DNA of 64,000 nucleotides from positions 1,116,001 to 1,180,000 of the forward strand of contig JADKIR010000004.1 of the NCBI GenBank assembly GCA_016722655.1. Reading direction: 5' to 3'. The stretch comes from Cytophagaceae bacterium (GTDB taxonomy: Bacteria > Bacteroidota > Bacteroidia > Cytophagales > Spirosomataceae). Shown here piece after piece: positions 40,058 through 48,834 of the stretch (position 1 is the stretch's first letter; each line of letters starts with the position of its first letter). The notes below the pieces were generated by a model. The model searched no databases, was not told the DNA's origin, and saw only the letters and a program-made list of their open reading frames with translations. The translations under genes were made by a program, and so were the position numbers.

Positions 40058-42586
40058 TCAATCCTCTTCGAATCTTCCACCAGCCATACCATTGCTAAAG
40101 AATAGGGCATTAAGAAATAGCTTGTTGGTACCATACCAAAAAGCCCTGAAATTGGGGTTATCTGAAATGCAAACTACTTTACCTCCTCCAACATTTTGAA
40201 CAATTACAGCCGGAGAGTTCTTAATTCTTTCCTGATTTTTAACATGAATATAACCTGAAATAAGAGGTTTTGAACTAAAAATCAATGGGGTATTATATGG
40301 GTTACCCGTATCTTCAAACACCACATTGTTGACTTTAAAAATCGGCAGGGTTTTCTGGGTATAACCATAACCCATTGGATGAGAGATGTCAATTTGAGTC
40401 TCAACTATTGCTCCACTGGTAACCAAAGCACCTTCGATATTCGATTTTTGATCAAATGGTTTTTTTGATTTACTGTCAGCAGAAGCTTCCAGTTTAAGAT
40501 TTATGGAAGCCAGTTTTTTCTGAGAAATCCATCCGGCTCCGTCGCCAAGAGTAATCACAGTACCCCCTTGAGCCAAATAGCTTTTTATTTTTTCCTCACT
40601 TAACTCATTGTATCTGCCCTGATTGATGATCAGGTGAGTGTATTTGGCTAAATCCAATTTGTTGACCTGGCTTAAATCAGCCATGTTCAATACTATATCC
40701 ATTCTCTGGTCAAGCAAATGCCAAACTTCGCCGGCATCGTTGTAATCAACACCTTCTCCTACTATCATTAGAGGATTAATTTTTTCAACATTTCTGAATT
40801 TTTCACTTCCAAGATTGATTCCCGATACTGTCAGGCCGCTTTCGATGCCATAAAAATCAATACCATTTTGTATTGCAAGAGTATTCAATTCATCTGAAAT
40901 ATCTTTCCCCCCACAAATAACCTGAACAGTACCATAGGTAAATCTTTTCTTATCATTTCCAACCATTACTTCGAAAGGCTGAGTGGCATATTTTAACTTA
41001 TACCCCTTGTTTATCAAATAATTGGCAACTTTGGGAGCATAATAACCCGACCATTCAAAAATATAAGAATAGTTACTTTTTCCGATAACTTTTCCCGGAG
41101 AAAAATCCGGTATTTCTATGGGTTTTCCCTGAGCAATAGCAATTTTGGATTCGGCAAAAGGCACATTCATACAAAGGGGTAATGTCCAGGATGAAATATC
41201 ATAAAAAGCACTGTCGGCAAAAGTAGTTCTTCTCTCAAAAAGCGACTTTACGAGCCGGTGACGAGGTTGAGTGGCGGGAACAACAAAAGAATTGTCAGCA
41301 ATAAAGACCTGCCCGTTAATGTTTTCATTTTTTGATAATGCAAAAACTTCAATTTTATTTCTTTTCAAAACATTCAACATCTCATAAACAGCCACTTTAT
41401 CGCCATTTCCCCCAAACACATATGATTTAATGTCATCCGTTGGTTTTTCGGTATAAAAATCTTTCATATAAGCGAGCAACTCTGCCCTCATATTTTGTGC
41501 CGCTTTTAGTGTTGAAAGCGTGGCTGAAAACTGATTTCGAATTGTAAACGGAAAGCTCAGCAAGCCATTGGTAGTTTGCTGCAAATGCCCACGTGACGAA
41601 GCCTGCTCAAACAAAATGCCTATTGAACCGTTGGCATCGGGCAAAGTAGAGCCTTTGCCATAATAAAAATCATCATAGTTTTCTTTGGTGTAATAGTATG
41701 AACCTATACTGTCTAGTCCGGCTGCATGAAATTGCCCGATTTTTGATGTCAAATCTATGTTTTTCTGAGGAGTGAGGGGGTGAGTTCTCTCTGGAATACC
41801 AGGTTGAAAGAAAAATGTGGAATTGCTTCCCATTTCATGGTGGTCAGTAAGGATATTGGGCAACCAATCATAAAATTTAATCATTCTTCCCTTGCTTTCC
41901 GGGAGTTGCTGATACAACCAGTCCCGGTTCATGTCAAACCAATAGTGATTTGAACGCCCACCGGGCCATGTTTCTTTAAATTCGCGGTTGTTGGCGTCTG
42001 TTGCCAGGTTTTTGCTTTTGTTATGATTTACCCATGTTGCAAACCTGTTCCCGCCATCGGGATTAATGCAAGGGTCCACCAAAATCACATTACTTTTTAA
42101 AAGTTCCTCAATTTTTGGACCTTGAGCAGCAGCCAGATAATAAATGGTCAACAAAGCAGAATTGACACCACTGGCTTCATTGCCGTGAACAGAATACCCC
42201 AACCAAACCACCAAGGGCATTTTTTCCAATTTCAATTGACCTGACTGCCCCGGATCTGAAAGTTTTTGATGCTCTTTTTTGATGATTTCAATATTCTGGA
42301 GGTTTTCGGGATTGCTAACTGTGGCTAAAATCAATTCCCTGTTTTCAAAACTACGTGCATAAGTCTCAATTTTTATACGGTCAGAAAGTCTGGCAACTTC
42401 ACGAAAATAACCATACACTTCATAGGGAGAGGCATGTTGTTCACCGACTTCATAACCCAAATATTGTTTCGGGGTAGGTATTTTGGCAGAATAAGTTACG
42501 TCTTTGGGAAGATAGTAATCAAGGCTAGTTTGACCGAAAGAACTAAAATTGAAAAATAACAATGAAAAAACAATGAGAAATCGCAT
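40058..42586 (-). CDS. Secreted M14-family zinc carboxypeptidase-like protein
   Basis: An 842-residue protein with a signal peptide (SFGQ near residue 19). The M14 domain covers about residues 45-380: first zinc motif HGNEASG (His134, Glu137), NPDGGNRF, FDMNRDW (substrate Asn220-Arg221) and TDHHEMGSN (His249/His250). Residues about 380-840 are a long extension including a DJ-1/glutamine-amidotransferase-like segment (LIINQGRYNELSEEKIKSYLAQGGTVITLGDGAGW). This large form is typical of Bacteroidota M14 proteins. It probably trims peptides in the periplasm or outside the cell. No type IX secretion tail is seen. Confidence 0.88.
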   Translation of the reverse strand: MRFLIVFSLLFFNFSSFGQTSLDYYLPKDVTYSAKIPTPKQYLGYEVGEQHASPYEVYGYFREVARLSDRIKIETYARSFENRELILATVSNPENLQNIEIIKKEHQKLSDPGQSGQLKLEKMPLVVWLGYSVHGNEASGVNSALLTIYYLAAAQGPKIEELLKSNVILVDPCINPDGGNRFATWVNHNKSKNLATDANNREFKETWPGGRSNHYWFDMNRDWLYQQLPESKGRMIKFYDWLPNILTDHHEMGSNSTFFFQPGIPERTHPLTPQKNIDLTSKIGQFHAAGLDSIGSYYYTKENYDDFYYGKGSTLPDANGSIGILFEQASSRGHLQQTTNGLLSFPFTIRNQFSATLSTLKAAQNMRAELLAYMKDFYTEKPTDDIKSYVFGGNGDKVAVYEMLNVLKRNKIEVFALSKNENINGQVFIADNSFVVPATQPRHRLVKSLFERRTTFADSAFYDISSWTLPLCMNVPFAESKIAIAQGKPIEIPDFSPGKVIGKSNYSYIFEWSGYYAPKVANYLINKGYKLKYATQPFEVMVGNDKKRFTYGTVQVICGGKDISDELNTLAIQNGIDFYGIESGLTVSGINLGSEKFRNVEKINPLMIVGEGVDYNDAGEVWHLLDQRMDIVLNMADLSQVNKLDLAKYTHLIINQGRYNELSEEKIKSYLAQGGTVITLGDGAGWISQKKLASINLKLEASADSKSKKPFDQKSNIEGALVTSGAIVETQIDISHPMGYGYTQKTLPIFKVNNVVFEDTGNPYNTPLIFSSKPLISGYIHVKNQERIKNSPAVIVQNVGGGKVVCISDNPNFRAFWYGTNKLFLNALFFSNGMAGGRFEED

Positions 42587-42736
42587 AAGGCAGGGTTTTA
42601 ATTTTAGCCCTAAATTACCGAAATCCTGTCGGGAGAAGAAATTAATCAGAAAATATTATGGGTTTCAAAGACCAAATCATGTATTCAATCCAAAACCAGT
42701 TTATTTCCGTAGATTTACAGAAATGGATGATAACAA

Positions 42737-43468
42737 TTATTTCCTTTTAAAGCTTTTGAAAAGGCTCCAGATTTTCATCATAACTACCCCAAAAACAGCC
42801 TCTTTAAATATCTTGGATGACATTTTTGATTGTCCAAGAGTACGATCGGTGAAAATAATGGGCACTTCTTTTATCTTAAATCCAAAAAGATAAGCGTTAA
42901 ATTTCATCTCGATCTGAAATGCATAACCCACAAACCGGATTTTGTTCAATGGAATAGTTTGCAGTACTTCTCTGGAATAACAAATAAACCCTCCAGTGGG
43001 GTCCATGATAGGCATTCGGGTAACAAATCTGACATATACACCAGCAAAATAAGACATCAGCACACGTCCCATCGGCCAGTTGACTACATTTACACCCTTA
43101 ATATACCTTGATCCAATAGCCACGTCGTTTCGTTCGTCGCGACAGGCATAAAACAATCTTACAAGATCATCGGGATTGTGTGAAAAGTCGGCATCCATTT
43201 CGTAGATGTAATCAAAATTGTGCTCCAAAGCCCACTTGAATCCATGGATATATGCTGTGCCTAATCCCAGTTTACCTTTTCTTTCTTGAATAAAAAGCAT
43301 ATTGGGAAATTCTCCCATCAACTCTTTTACCTTTTCGGCAGTACCATCGGGCGAACCGTCGTCAACCACTAAAACATGAAATATTTCTGACAAATGAAAA
43401 ACCTTACGGATTATTGCCTCAATATTCTCAATCTCGTTGTATGTGGGGATAATTACCAGGTTTTTCAT
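42737..43468 (-). CDS. Polyprenol-phosphate mannosyltransferase-like GT2 (Dpm1 type)
   Basis: A 243-residue family-2 glycosyltransferase. VIIPTYNEIENIEAII starts the nucleotide-sugar fold. VVDDGSPDGTA and EMDADFSHNPDDL (DxD-type metal site) follow. GSRYIKGVNVVNWP and DPTGGFICYSREVL are typical of dolichyl/polyprenyl-phosphate mannose synthases. There is no C-terminal membrane domain, so it is the soluble, membrane-associated form. It supplies lipid-linked mannose (or glucose) for glycosylation. Its start overlaps the DUF4296 gene by 41 bases, so translation is likely coupled. Confidence 0.9.
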   Translation of the reverse strand: MKNLVIIPTYNEIENIEAIIRKVFHLSEIFHVLVVDDGSPDGTAEKVKELMGEFPNMLFIQERKGKLGLGTAYIHGFKWALEHNFDYIYEMDADFSHNPDDLVRLFYACRDERNDVAIGSRYIKGVNVVNWPMGRVLMSYFAGVYVRFVTRMPIMDPTGGFICYSREVLQTIPLNKIRFVGYAFQIEMKFNAYLFGFKIKEVPIIFTDRTLGQSKMSSKIFKEAVFGVVMMKIWSLFKSFKRK

Positions 43469-43805
43469 TTTTCTTTTTTATTTTTTTCTTCTCCAAGTAT
43501 TTTTCTGCAGCTTCATATATCTCTTTCATTTCTGATTTATTTTTTGAATACAAATCATAGTTTTTATTAAATGTAGCAGAATCGGTTTTGTGTTTTTTGT
43601 AAATTTCTTTTTCCAATTCCCGGAAAGCTACCTTGGTTGAATCCTGATTTCGGAAATTAAACCTGCTAACTTTTGCCTCAATCCAATGTAAATCACCTAT
43701 AATTTGAGCTATTTTGACTTTTTCAATCGTCTTTGTATCCTCAGTTTTACAGGAAATAAAACTTAACAACCAAATAAATGCTATTTTTATGCCAATATTG
43801 TTCAT
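43428..43805 (-). CDS. DUF4296-type lipoprotein
   Basis: A 125-residue lipoprotein (lipobox FIS-C, Cys19) starting at the ATG at 43805. A longer frame to 43832 would begin with TTG inside the -7 promoter box, so it is rejected. The mature part is helical (IAQIIGDLHWIEAKVSRF, then a Lys/Glu-rich helix), fitting DUF4296 of Bacteroidota, function unknown. It overlaps the downstream GT2 gene by 41 bases. Confidence 0.78.
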   Translation of the reverse strand: MNNIGIKIAFIWLLSFISCKTEDTKTIEKVKIAQIIGDLHWIEAKVSRFNFRNQDSTKVAFRELEKEIYKKHKTDSATFNKNYDLYSKNKSEMKEIYEAAEKYLEKKKIKKKNEKPGNYPHIQRD

Positions 43806-43831
43806 TTTCGGATTTTCAGTATTTTGAAACA

Positions 43832-43839
43832 CAAAAATA
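43832..43839 (-). promoter_or_regulatory. -7 promoter element of DUF4296-GT2 operon
   Basis: TATTTTTG on the minus strand, exact TAnnTTTG, 26 bases before the ATG at 43805. It decides the start codon of the lipoprotein gene. Confidence 0.45.
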
Positions 43840-43898
43840 TCAATAAAATAAAGGGGAATAAGTTATAAATTCTTAATTTTTCCAAAAACTGCATTGTA

Positions 43899-44759
43899 GT
43901 GAGAGAGATAATAAATAAACTCAATAAATATGAAATAAAAATCAGGAAGGCTGTGAACTCCCACCTTAATGGTAATTTCAGTTCTATTTTTAAAGGAACA
44001 GGGCTTGAGTTTAGTGATTTGAGGACTTATCAATATGGTGATGATGTTAGAGCTATAGACTGGATAACTACTGCAAAAGGACATGGTGCCTATGTGAAAA
44101 TATTTAAAGAGGAAAAAGAACAGACAGTATTTTTTATGCTTGATGTAAGTGGTTCTCAGGACATAGGAAAAGAAGGTTCCCTAAAAATTGATACAGCCAA
44201 AGAGCTTTGTGGTGTTCTAACCCTTTCGGCAATAAAAGAAGCAAGCCAGGTGGGTTTGTATTGCTTTTCTGACCAAAAAGAACTTTACATAAAACCGGAA
44301 TCAGGAATGAAACAAGCCTATAAAATTATATCCGGGATATTCAGGCTGAAACCGGTTTCTTTAAAAACTCATTTGGCGGATGCAATTTCATTTACATTGA
44401 ATATTTTGAAAAGAAAAAGTGTTATTATTTTGATTTCAGACTTTCTGGATCAGGATTATGAACATGGAATTAAAGCACTTGCACGAAAACACGACCTTGT
44501 GGTTTTGCATATTTTTGACAAAAGAGAAGTGAGCTTGCCAAGCTTGGGAATAGTACCAGTTTATGACAAAGAGGCCGGAAAGACACAGTGGATAAATACG
44601 TATTCGGGAATATTTAAACGCGAAATGAAAGATTTGTTTGAAGAAAACAGATCAAAACTAGAGAAACTTTGCAAGCAAAATAAAGCAAATTATCTTTCAG
44701 TCGAGTCTGGGTCTGACTATGTTAATAGTTTAATCTCTTTGTTTAGATACAGAAAATAA
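43899..44759 (+). CDS. DUF58 (vWA-like) protein, Bat/MoxR-type system component
   Basis: A 286-residue soluble protein starting at GTG; there is no ATG in the first 90 residues of the frame. GTGLEFSDLRTYQYGDDVRAIDWITTAK (about 32-59) is the DUF58 signature. VFFMLDVSGSQDIG (about 78-91) is the metal-ion-dependent vWA strand. VIILISDFLDQDYE follows. DUF58 proteins work with MoxR AAA+ ATPases in envelope or metal-cofactor chaperoning. No moxR lies next to it. The following membrane protein is 36 bases downstream. Confidence 0.88.
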   Translation: MREIINKLNKYEIKIRKAVNSHLNGNFSSIFKGTGLEFSDLRTYQYGDDVRAIDWITTAKGHGAYVKIFKEEKEQTVFFMLDVSGSQDIGKEGSLKIDTAKELCGVLTLSAIKEASQVGLYCFSDQKELYIKPESGMKQAYKIISGIFRLKPVSLKTHLADAISFTLNILKRKSVIILISDFLDQDYEHGIKALARKHDLVVLHIFDKREVSLPSLGIVPVYDKEAGKTQWINTYSGIFKREMKDLFEENRSKLEKLCKQNKANYLSVESGSDYVNSLISLFRYRK

Positions 44760-44795
44760 AAATCAAATTTTATAATAGAAAGATTCATTAAAATA

Positions 44796-45680
44796 ATGAA
44801 ATTATTATTCCGCTTTTTATTATTAATGCTAATTCTACCAGGATTGGGTTATGGACAAAAGCCAAAAGGGAGATTTCTGAGTGACACACTGGAAGTGGGT
44901 AGAAATATTAAATTTGCCCTTTCGTTGACCCACAATAGTAAACATCCTGTTACTTTTCCTGACTCAACACATAACTATAAACCATTTGAGCTAATTGAAA
45001 TTGAGTATTTCCCTACCCAAACATTGGGAGGTGTAAGCTTAGATAGTGCAGTATATACCCTATTGAGTTTTTCAACGGATAGTATTCTATCATTAAGTTT
45101 ACCTGTTAATTACTTAAAAACTGGTAAAAATCAATTTAGTGACAAAGAATTTGTTCGACTTCATTCAGCAATTAGCCAAAAAACAATCTCCGGGTATCAA
45201 CCAGAAGCGTCAACTGGTTTTTTTGAGGTTCCCATTGATTTTAATTATCCAAAAATTTTGTACTTTTTGGGCTTATTAATAGCCATTTCAGCGGTTATCT
45301 GGCTAATATTTGGGAAATTTTTTATCAGAACTTATAAAATCTGGAGATACAAAAACAAGCACCGGGGATTTTTATCCATTTATAAAAGACTCGGCAGAAA
45401 TATTGAAAATCAAAAAATTGTTTCTGAAGTCCTTTTGGTTTGGAAAAAACACATGGCCTGGCTCATAAGAAAACCAATTGAATCAATGAGCACAAAGGAA
45501 ATATCCGAAACTATTCCAAATGATAGACTTACTGAAGCCCTGAAAGAATTTGATTTAGCAATTTACGGTGGAAAAATTTCTTCTCATTTATCCATCGCAA
45601 TGATAATAATGCAGGATGCCGCAACAGAAGCATTCAAATCCGGTTTTAAATCTTATAAAACCAAATTGAAGTCTTCATAA
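44796..45680 (+). CDS. BatD-like membrane-anchored protein
   Basis: A 294-residue protein. Signal peptide (about 1-20, GYGQ), a periplasmic beta-sandwich (about 21-145), one transmembrane helix (ILYFLGLLIAISAVIWLIFG, about 152-171), and a cytoplasmic helical domain of about 120 residues. This signal-beta-TM-helical layout directly after a DUF58 gene matches the BatD-like or DUF4381-like partners in Bacteroidota Bat operons. Likely a membrane scaffold for the DUF58/MoxR machine. The family match is by architecture, not by a specific motif. Confidence 0.65.
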   Translation: MKLLFRFLLLMLILPGLGYGQKPKGRFLSDTLEVGRNIKFALSLTHNSKHPVTFPDSTHNYKPFELIEIEYFPTQTLGGVSLDSAVYTLLSFSTDSILSLSLPVNYLKTGKNQFSDKEFVRLHSAISQKTISGYQPEASTGFFEVPIDFNYPKILYFLGLLIAISAVIWLIFGKFFIRTYKIWRYKNKHRGFLSIYKRLGRNIENQKIVSEVLLVWKKHMAWLIRKPIESMSTKEISETIPNDRLTEALKEFDLAIYGGKISSHLSIAMIIMQDAATEAFKSGFKSYKTKLKSS

Positions 45681-46991
45681 TCATTCATTAGATTCACTTT
45701 TTGAATAAGGTTGCCTGAAATAATTCCATTCTTGTTTTTCATAAACACCATCTTTAAGGTGTATCCATACTTTCTGAAATCCAAAAATTTCTCTTTTCCC
45801 TTCGGGGGTAAGTTCAACCGAAACCAGTGAGTTTTCATAACCGATTGAAAAGCGAATCAGTGAAATTGAGAAACCGTAGTCAATTTTTGAGGCAAATATT
45901 TTATCAATTATATCCTGACCATATTTAATTTTCAAACCCGGGATTTCATTTTTCGAAATCATCAAATCACTTAACTCTTCAAAAACCAAAATCTTCTTAC
46001 CTTTTGAGCTTTCAAGCAACAATACCGGAACAGTAGATTCTTCAAGGATATGTATGTTTTTTACTTTCCAGAAAATATCCAATCCAAAGTCAGACTCAGT
46101 CAATCTGGTGTTAGACGTGAGTTCGAGGTCATATAAAAGATTTCTTTGTTTAAGCTTAAAGTCCTTAATATTATTTTTAAGTTTCTGGAAATTATTCTTC
46201 ATCATCATGTAACCAAACATCCCATAAAATCCATAACCACTATAAAGACTATACAATATTAGACCATTTGTATTTATTTTATTTTGGTTGCTTTTGCTAT
46301 TCTCCAGCATCTTCAATGAGTTGGGATCAGAGGCATTTTCGGGGTAATTAATTTCTGAACTATTTCTGTATTTAAGCAAATACTCATTGCCTTGATATTT
46401 TGAAAGCAAAAAATCGAGGTATTCTTTCGTGATTAATCCCAAATCAGCCATACTTCCAACCTTGGTTTGTGTATTGGCAATAAAATCTTTTGGAGAAAAA
46501 TAAACCACAGGAAATTTTTCATCATTTAATTTTTTCAATTCCAAAAACACAACCTCATTGGTCTCTCTATTTATTTCGACTCTTAATACTTTAAAAATAT
46601 TTGGAGTTTGATTAACTATATATTTTGATTTGTTACTATTAATTATAACCTCCGATTTTAAGTCAGGTTTCTTATAAAAACCGTAAAGTCTATCTTGCAA
46701 AAGACTATTTGGGTTAAATATTATATGATTTCCCTGCAATGAATTCAACAATCCGTAATTTATGTAATAAAACTTTTTTTCCTTGAAGCCACCCGAAAAT
46801 TCTTCTTTTTCATAGAAATAAATATTTTGAAACACATTTCCCAACGAGTCATTAAACTGGGTCAAAGATGTTGGTGGTGGAATCGTATAGTCTGAATTGT
46901 AAATCGTAGGTAAATAAGGAGTGTTTTGAGCATTTGTAGTAATTACCCGAAAAACGAGGGATAAAAAAAGTGGAATAAAGAGTTTTTTCAT
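45681..46991 (-). CDS. Secreted protein of unknown function (436 residues)
   Basis: Signal peptide (about 1-21, TTNAQ). The mature protein is beta-rich with many Tyr/Phe/Asn residues and a charged middle region (LKNNIKDFKLKQRNLLYDLELTSNTRL). GLILYSLYSGYGFYGMFGYMMMKNNF is a Gly/Tyr-rich hydrophobic stretch around residue 245. No catalytic motif, lipobox or sorting tail is visible. It converges on the BatD-like gene with zero spacing. I cannot assign it. Confidence 0.65.
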   Translation of the reverse strand: MKKLFIPLFLSLVFRVITTNAQNTPYLPTIYNSDYTIPPPTSLTQFNDSLGNVFQNIYFYEKEEFSGGFKEKKFYYINYGLLNSLQGNHIIFNPNSLLQDRLYGFYKKPDLKSEVIINSNKSKYIVNQTPNIFKVLRVEINRETNEVVFLELKKLNDEKFPVVYFSPKDFIANTQTKVGSMADLGLITKEYLDFLLSKYQGNEYLLKYRNSSEINYPENASDPNSLKMLENSKSNQNKINTNGLILYSLYSGYGFYGMFGYMMMKNNFQKLKNNIKDFKLKQRNLLYDLELTSNTRLTESDFGLDIFWKVKNIHILEESTVPVLLLESSKGKKILVFEELSDLMISKNEIPGLKIKYGQDIIDKIFASKIDYGFSISLIRFSIGYENSLVSVELTPEGKREIFGFQKVWIHLKDGVYEKQEWNYFRQPYSKSESNE

Positions 46992-47131
46992 CTGAAATAA
47001 TATTTTGTGAGATAATAATAAGTTTTAGTCTTCAAATACCAAAAGGCTTTTGAAAAAGAAAGTTAAAAAATATATATTTTGGTATCAAAAAATATACCTA
47101 AAACCTAAAATCAGAATAAATTAAAAATAAC

Positions 47132-47139
47132 TAATTTTG
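47132..47139 (+). promoter_or_regulatory. Candidate -7 promoter element of the NeuD-like gene
   Basis: TAATTTTG, exact TAnnTTTG, 15 bases before the ATG at 47155. It covers an upstream in-frame TTG (47137), which argues against that start. Confidence 0.4.
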
Positions 47140-47154
47140 CATAAAAAAAGATTA

Positions 47155-47790
47155 ATGGAAAATCCGGTAGTAATTTTTGGAGCAGGAAACATTGGAAGAC
47201 TGGCACTAGATATATTCAATAGCAACGAAGTCTTGGTGTATGGATTTCTTGACGAAAACTCAAAACTCCACGGCACTGAAATTTCAGAGACTGTGATTTT
47301 GGGAGATCCCAATGATGATGGTTTCTTAAAAATAATTGGGAACAAAACTAAAGCATTTGTGGCTTTTGAAACTAAAACTCACAAAGAAAAAACAGTAAAA
47401 ATGCTTCTTGACCGAAGAAAGACCATGCCGGTTAATGCGATTCATGCCCGTGCAATAGTTTCAGAAGATTCTGAAATCGGCCATGGCATTTTGATTGGGC
47501 CGGGTGCAATTATCAATCAGGGCGTTAAACTTGGAAGTCACTCCGTAATACATTCAGGAGCCATAGTTGATGTAAAGGCAACTGTCGGCGAATATGTAGA
47601 GATTGGCCCTGGGGCTGTTATAAGTTCAGATGTTACTTTGGAAAATGGAGCCTTCGTTGGTGCCGGAGCCACAATAGTTTCAGGTATTAAAATAGGCAAA
47701 AACGCACGAGTTGGTGCTGGTTCTCTAGTGATTGAGGATGTGAAAGACAAGACCACAGTTTTTGGAAATCCCGCCAAAAGTATTGATTGA
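47155..47790 (+). CDS. NeuD/PglD-like sugar O- or N-acyltransferase (left-handed beta-helix)
   Basis: A 211-residue protein. The N-terminal Rossmann-like domain NPVVIFGAGNIGRLALDIF binds the sugar nucleotide in PglD. From about residue 90 there are repeated hexapeptides (IGHGILIGPGAIINQGVKLGSHSV...VGEYVEIGPGAVISSDVTLENGAFVGAGATIVSGIKIG) forming a left-handed beta-helix, ending FGNPAKSI. It would acetylate an amino- or hydroxyl-sugar with acetyl-CoA. No polysaccharide cluster surrounds it, so the sugar is unknown. Confidence 0.88.
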   Translation: MENPVVIFGAGNIGRLALDIFNSNEVLVYGFLDENSKLHGTEISETVILGDPNDDGFLKIIGNKTKAFVAFETKTHKEKTVKMLLDRRKTMPVNAIHARAIVSEDSEIGHGILIGPGAIINQGVKLGSHSVIHSGAIVDVKATVGEYVEIGPGAVISSDVTLENGAFVGAGATIVSGIKIGKNARVGAGSLVIEDVKDKTTVFGNPAKSID

Positions 47791-47800
47791 GCCTAATAGT

Positions 47801-48748
47801 TTAAAGGGCTTCCAAAATCTTTTTTAATGCAGCCTGCACCGACCACACCCTATTCCCGGCTTGCTGAATTACGGCCGATTGGGGTGAGTCCAGAACCTCG
47901 TCTGCGACTTTCAATCCACGCCTTACAGGCAAACAGTGCATAAAGTTAGCGTTATGCGTGAGTGCCATTTTTTCAGGAGTGATTCTCCACTCTGGATCTT
48001 GCGACAAAACTTGTCCATATTGGTTGTACGATGACCAGTTTTTTGCATAAATAAAATCGGCATCGGCAAAAGCTTCTTCCTGATTGTTAGTAACCCTCGC
48101 ATTTTTGACAAATTCAGAGGCGAGATCGTAACCTTCGGGATGTGTAATCACAAAATCGTAGTCGGTTTCGTTAACCCATTCAGCAAAAGAATTTGCAACT
48201 GCATGTGGCAAGGCTTTGAAATGAGGCACCCAGGTAAGCACCACTTTGGGTCTGGTGCGGGTTTTTAGTTCTTCAATCGTAATTAAGTCAGCCAACGACT
48301 GACAAGGGTGTCTCGTAGCGGACTCAAGGTTTACAATAGGCACACCGGCATATTTCCTGAAACTTTCCAAAACTATTTCCCGATAATCGTCATCCCTGCT
48401 CTTAAATTCGGCAAACGCCCTCACACCAATTACATCACAATATTGACCTAAAACTGCAGCGGCTTCTTTGATATGTTCAGCTTTGCCCTGATCCATTATT
48501 ACCCCATCTTCAAATTCCAATTGCCAGCTATCAGAACCCACGTTCATCACAATTACATCCATTCCCAGGTTAATGGCGGCCTTTTGGGTACTTATACGTG
48601 TTCGCAAACTGCTGTTAAAGAAAATCAAACCTATGGTTTTGTTTTTCCCTAAATTTTGATTGGCCAGAGGGTTGGCTTTTTGATATAGCCCTTCCAATAC
48701 CAATTCTTTTACATCACTTACGTCGTTGAGGTTAATAAAATGCTTCAT
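47801..48748 (-). CDS. argF': N-acyl-ornithine carbamoyltransferase (acetyl- or succinyl-ornithine; ArgF')
   Basis: A 315-residue transcarbamylase of arginine synthesis. Carbamoyl-phosphate motif FFNSSLRTRIST (about 43-54; Ser-Leu-Arg-Thr-Arg instead of the usual STRTR is typical of this clade). Trp75 in SWQLEFE, HPCQSLADL and HCLPVRRG are conserved. The protein aligns gap-free through residue 90 with the Bacteroides fragilis succinylornithine enzyme as I recall it. The specificity site, Pro90 there and Glu92 in the Xanthomonas acetylornithine enzyme, is Ala90 here (MDQGKAEH). Substrate choice is therefore open. Confidence 0.93.
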   Translation of the reverse strand: MKHFINLNDVSDVKELVLEGLYQKANPLANQNLGKNKTIGLIFFNSSLRTRISTQKAAINLGMDVIVMNVGSDSWQLEFEDGVIMDQGKAEHIKEAAAVLGQYCDVIGVRAFAEFKSRDDDYREIVLESFRKYAGVPIVNLESATRHPCQSLADLITIEELKTRTRPKVVLTWVPHFKALPHAVANSFAEWVNETDYDFVITHPEGYDLASEFVKNARVTNNQEEAFADADFIYAKNWSSYNQYGQVLSQDPEWRITPEKMALTHNANFMHCLPVRRGLKVADEVLDSPQSAVIQQAGNRVWSVQAALKKILEAL

Positions 48749-48787
48749 TTTTAAATGCCAGGCTCTTTATAAAAAAATCGAAACCAC

Positions 48788-48795
48788 AAATGTAG
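48788..48795 (-). promoter_or_regulatory. Candidate -7 promoter element of argF'
   Basis: TACATTTG on the minus strand, exact TAnnTTTG, 39 bases before the argF' ATG. No -33 TTTG at standard spacing. Confidence 0.35.
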
Positions 48796-48834
48796 GATTT
48801 TAAGAGGTCTTATTGGCTGTATTTACATAATTTT

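Noticed and set aside
40058..42586. Type IX secretion C-terminal sorting domain on the large secreted proteins
   Set aside because: Neither the M14 protein nor the other secreted products end with a recognisable sorting domain.
43806..43832. A longer DUF4296 protein starting at TTG 43832
   Set aside because: The TTG lies inside an exact -7 promoter box, and the ATG at 43805 opens directly on the signal peptide.
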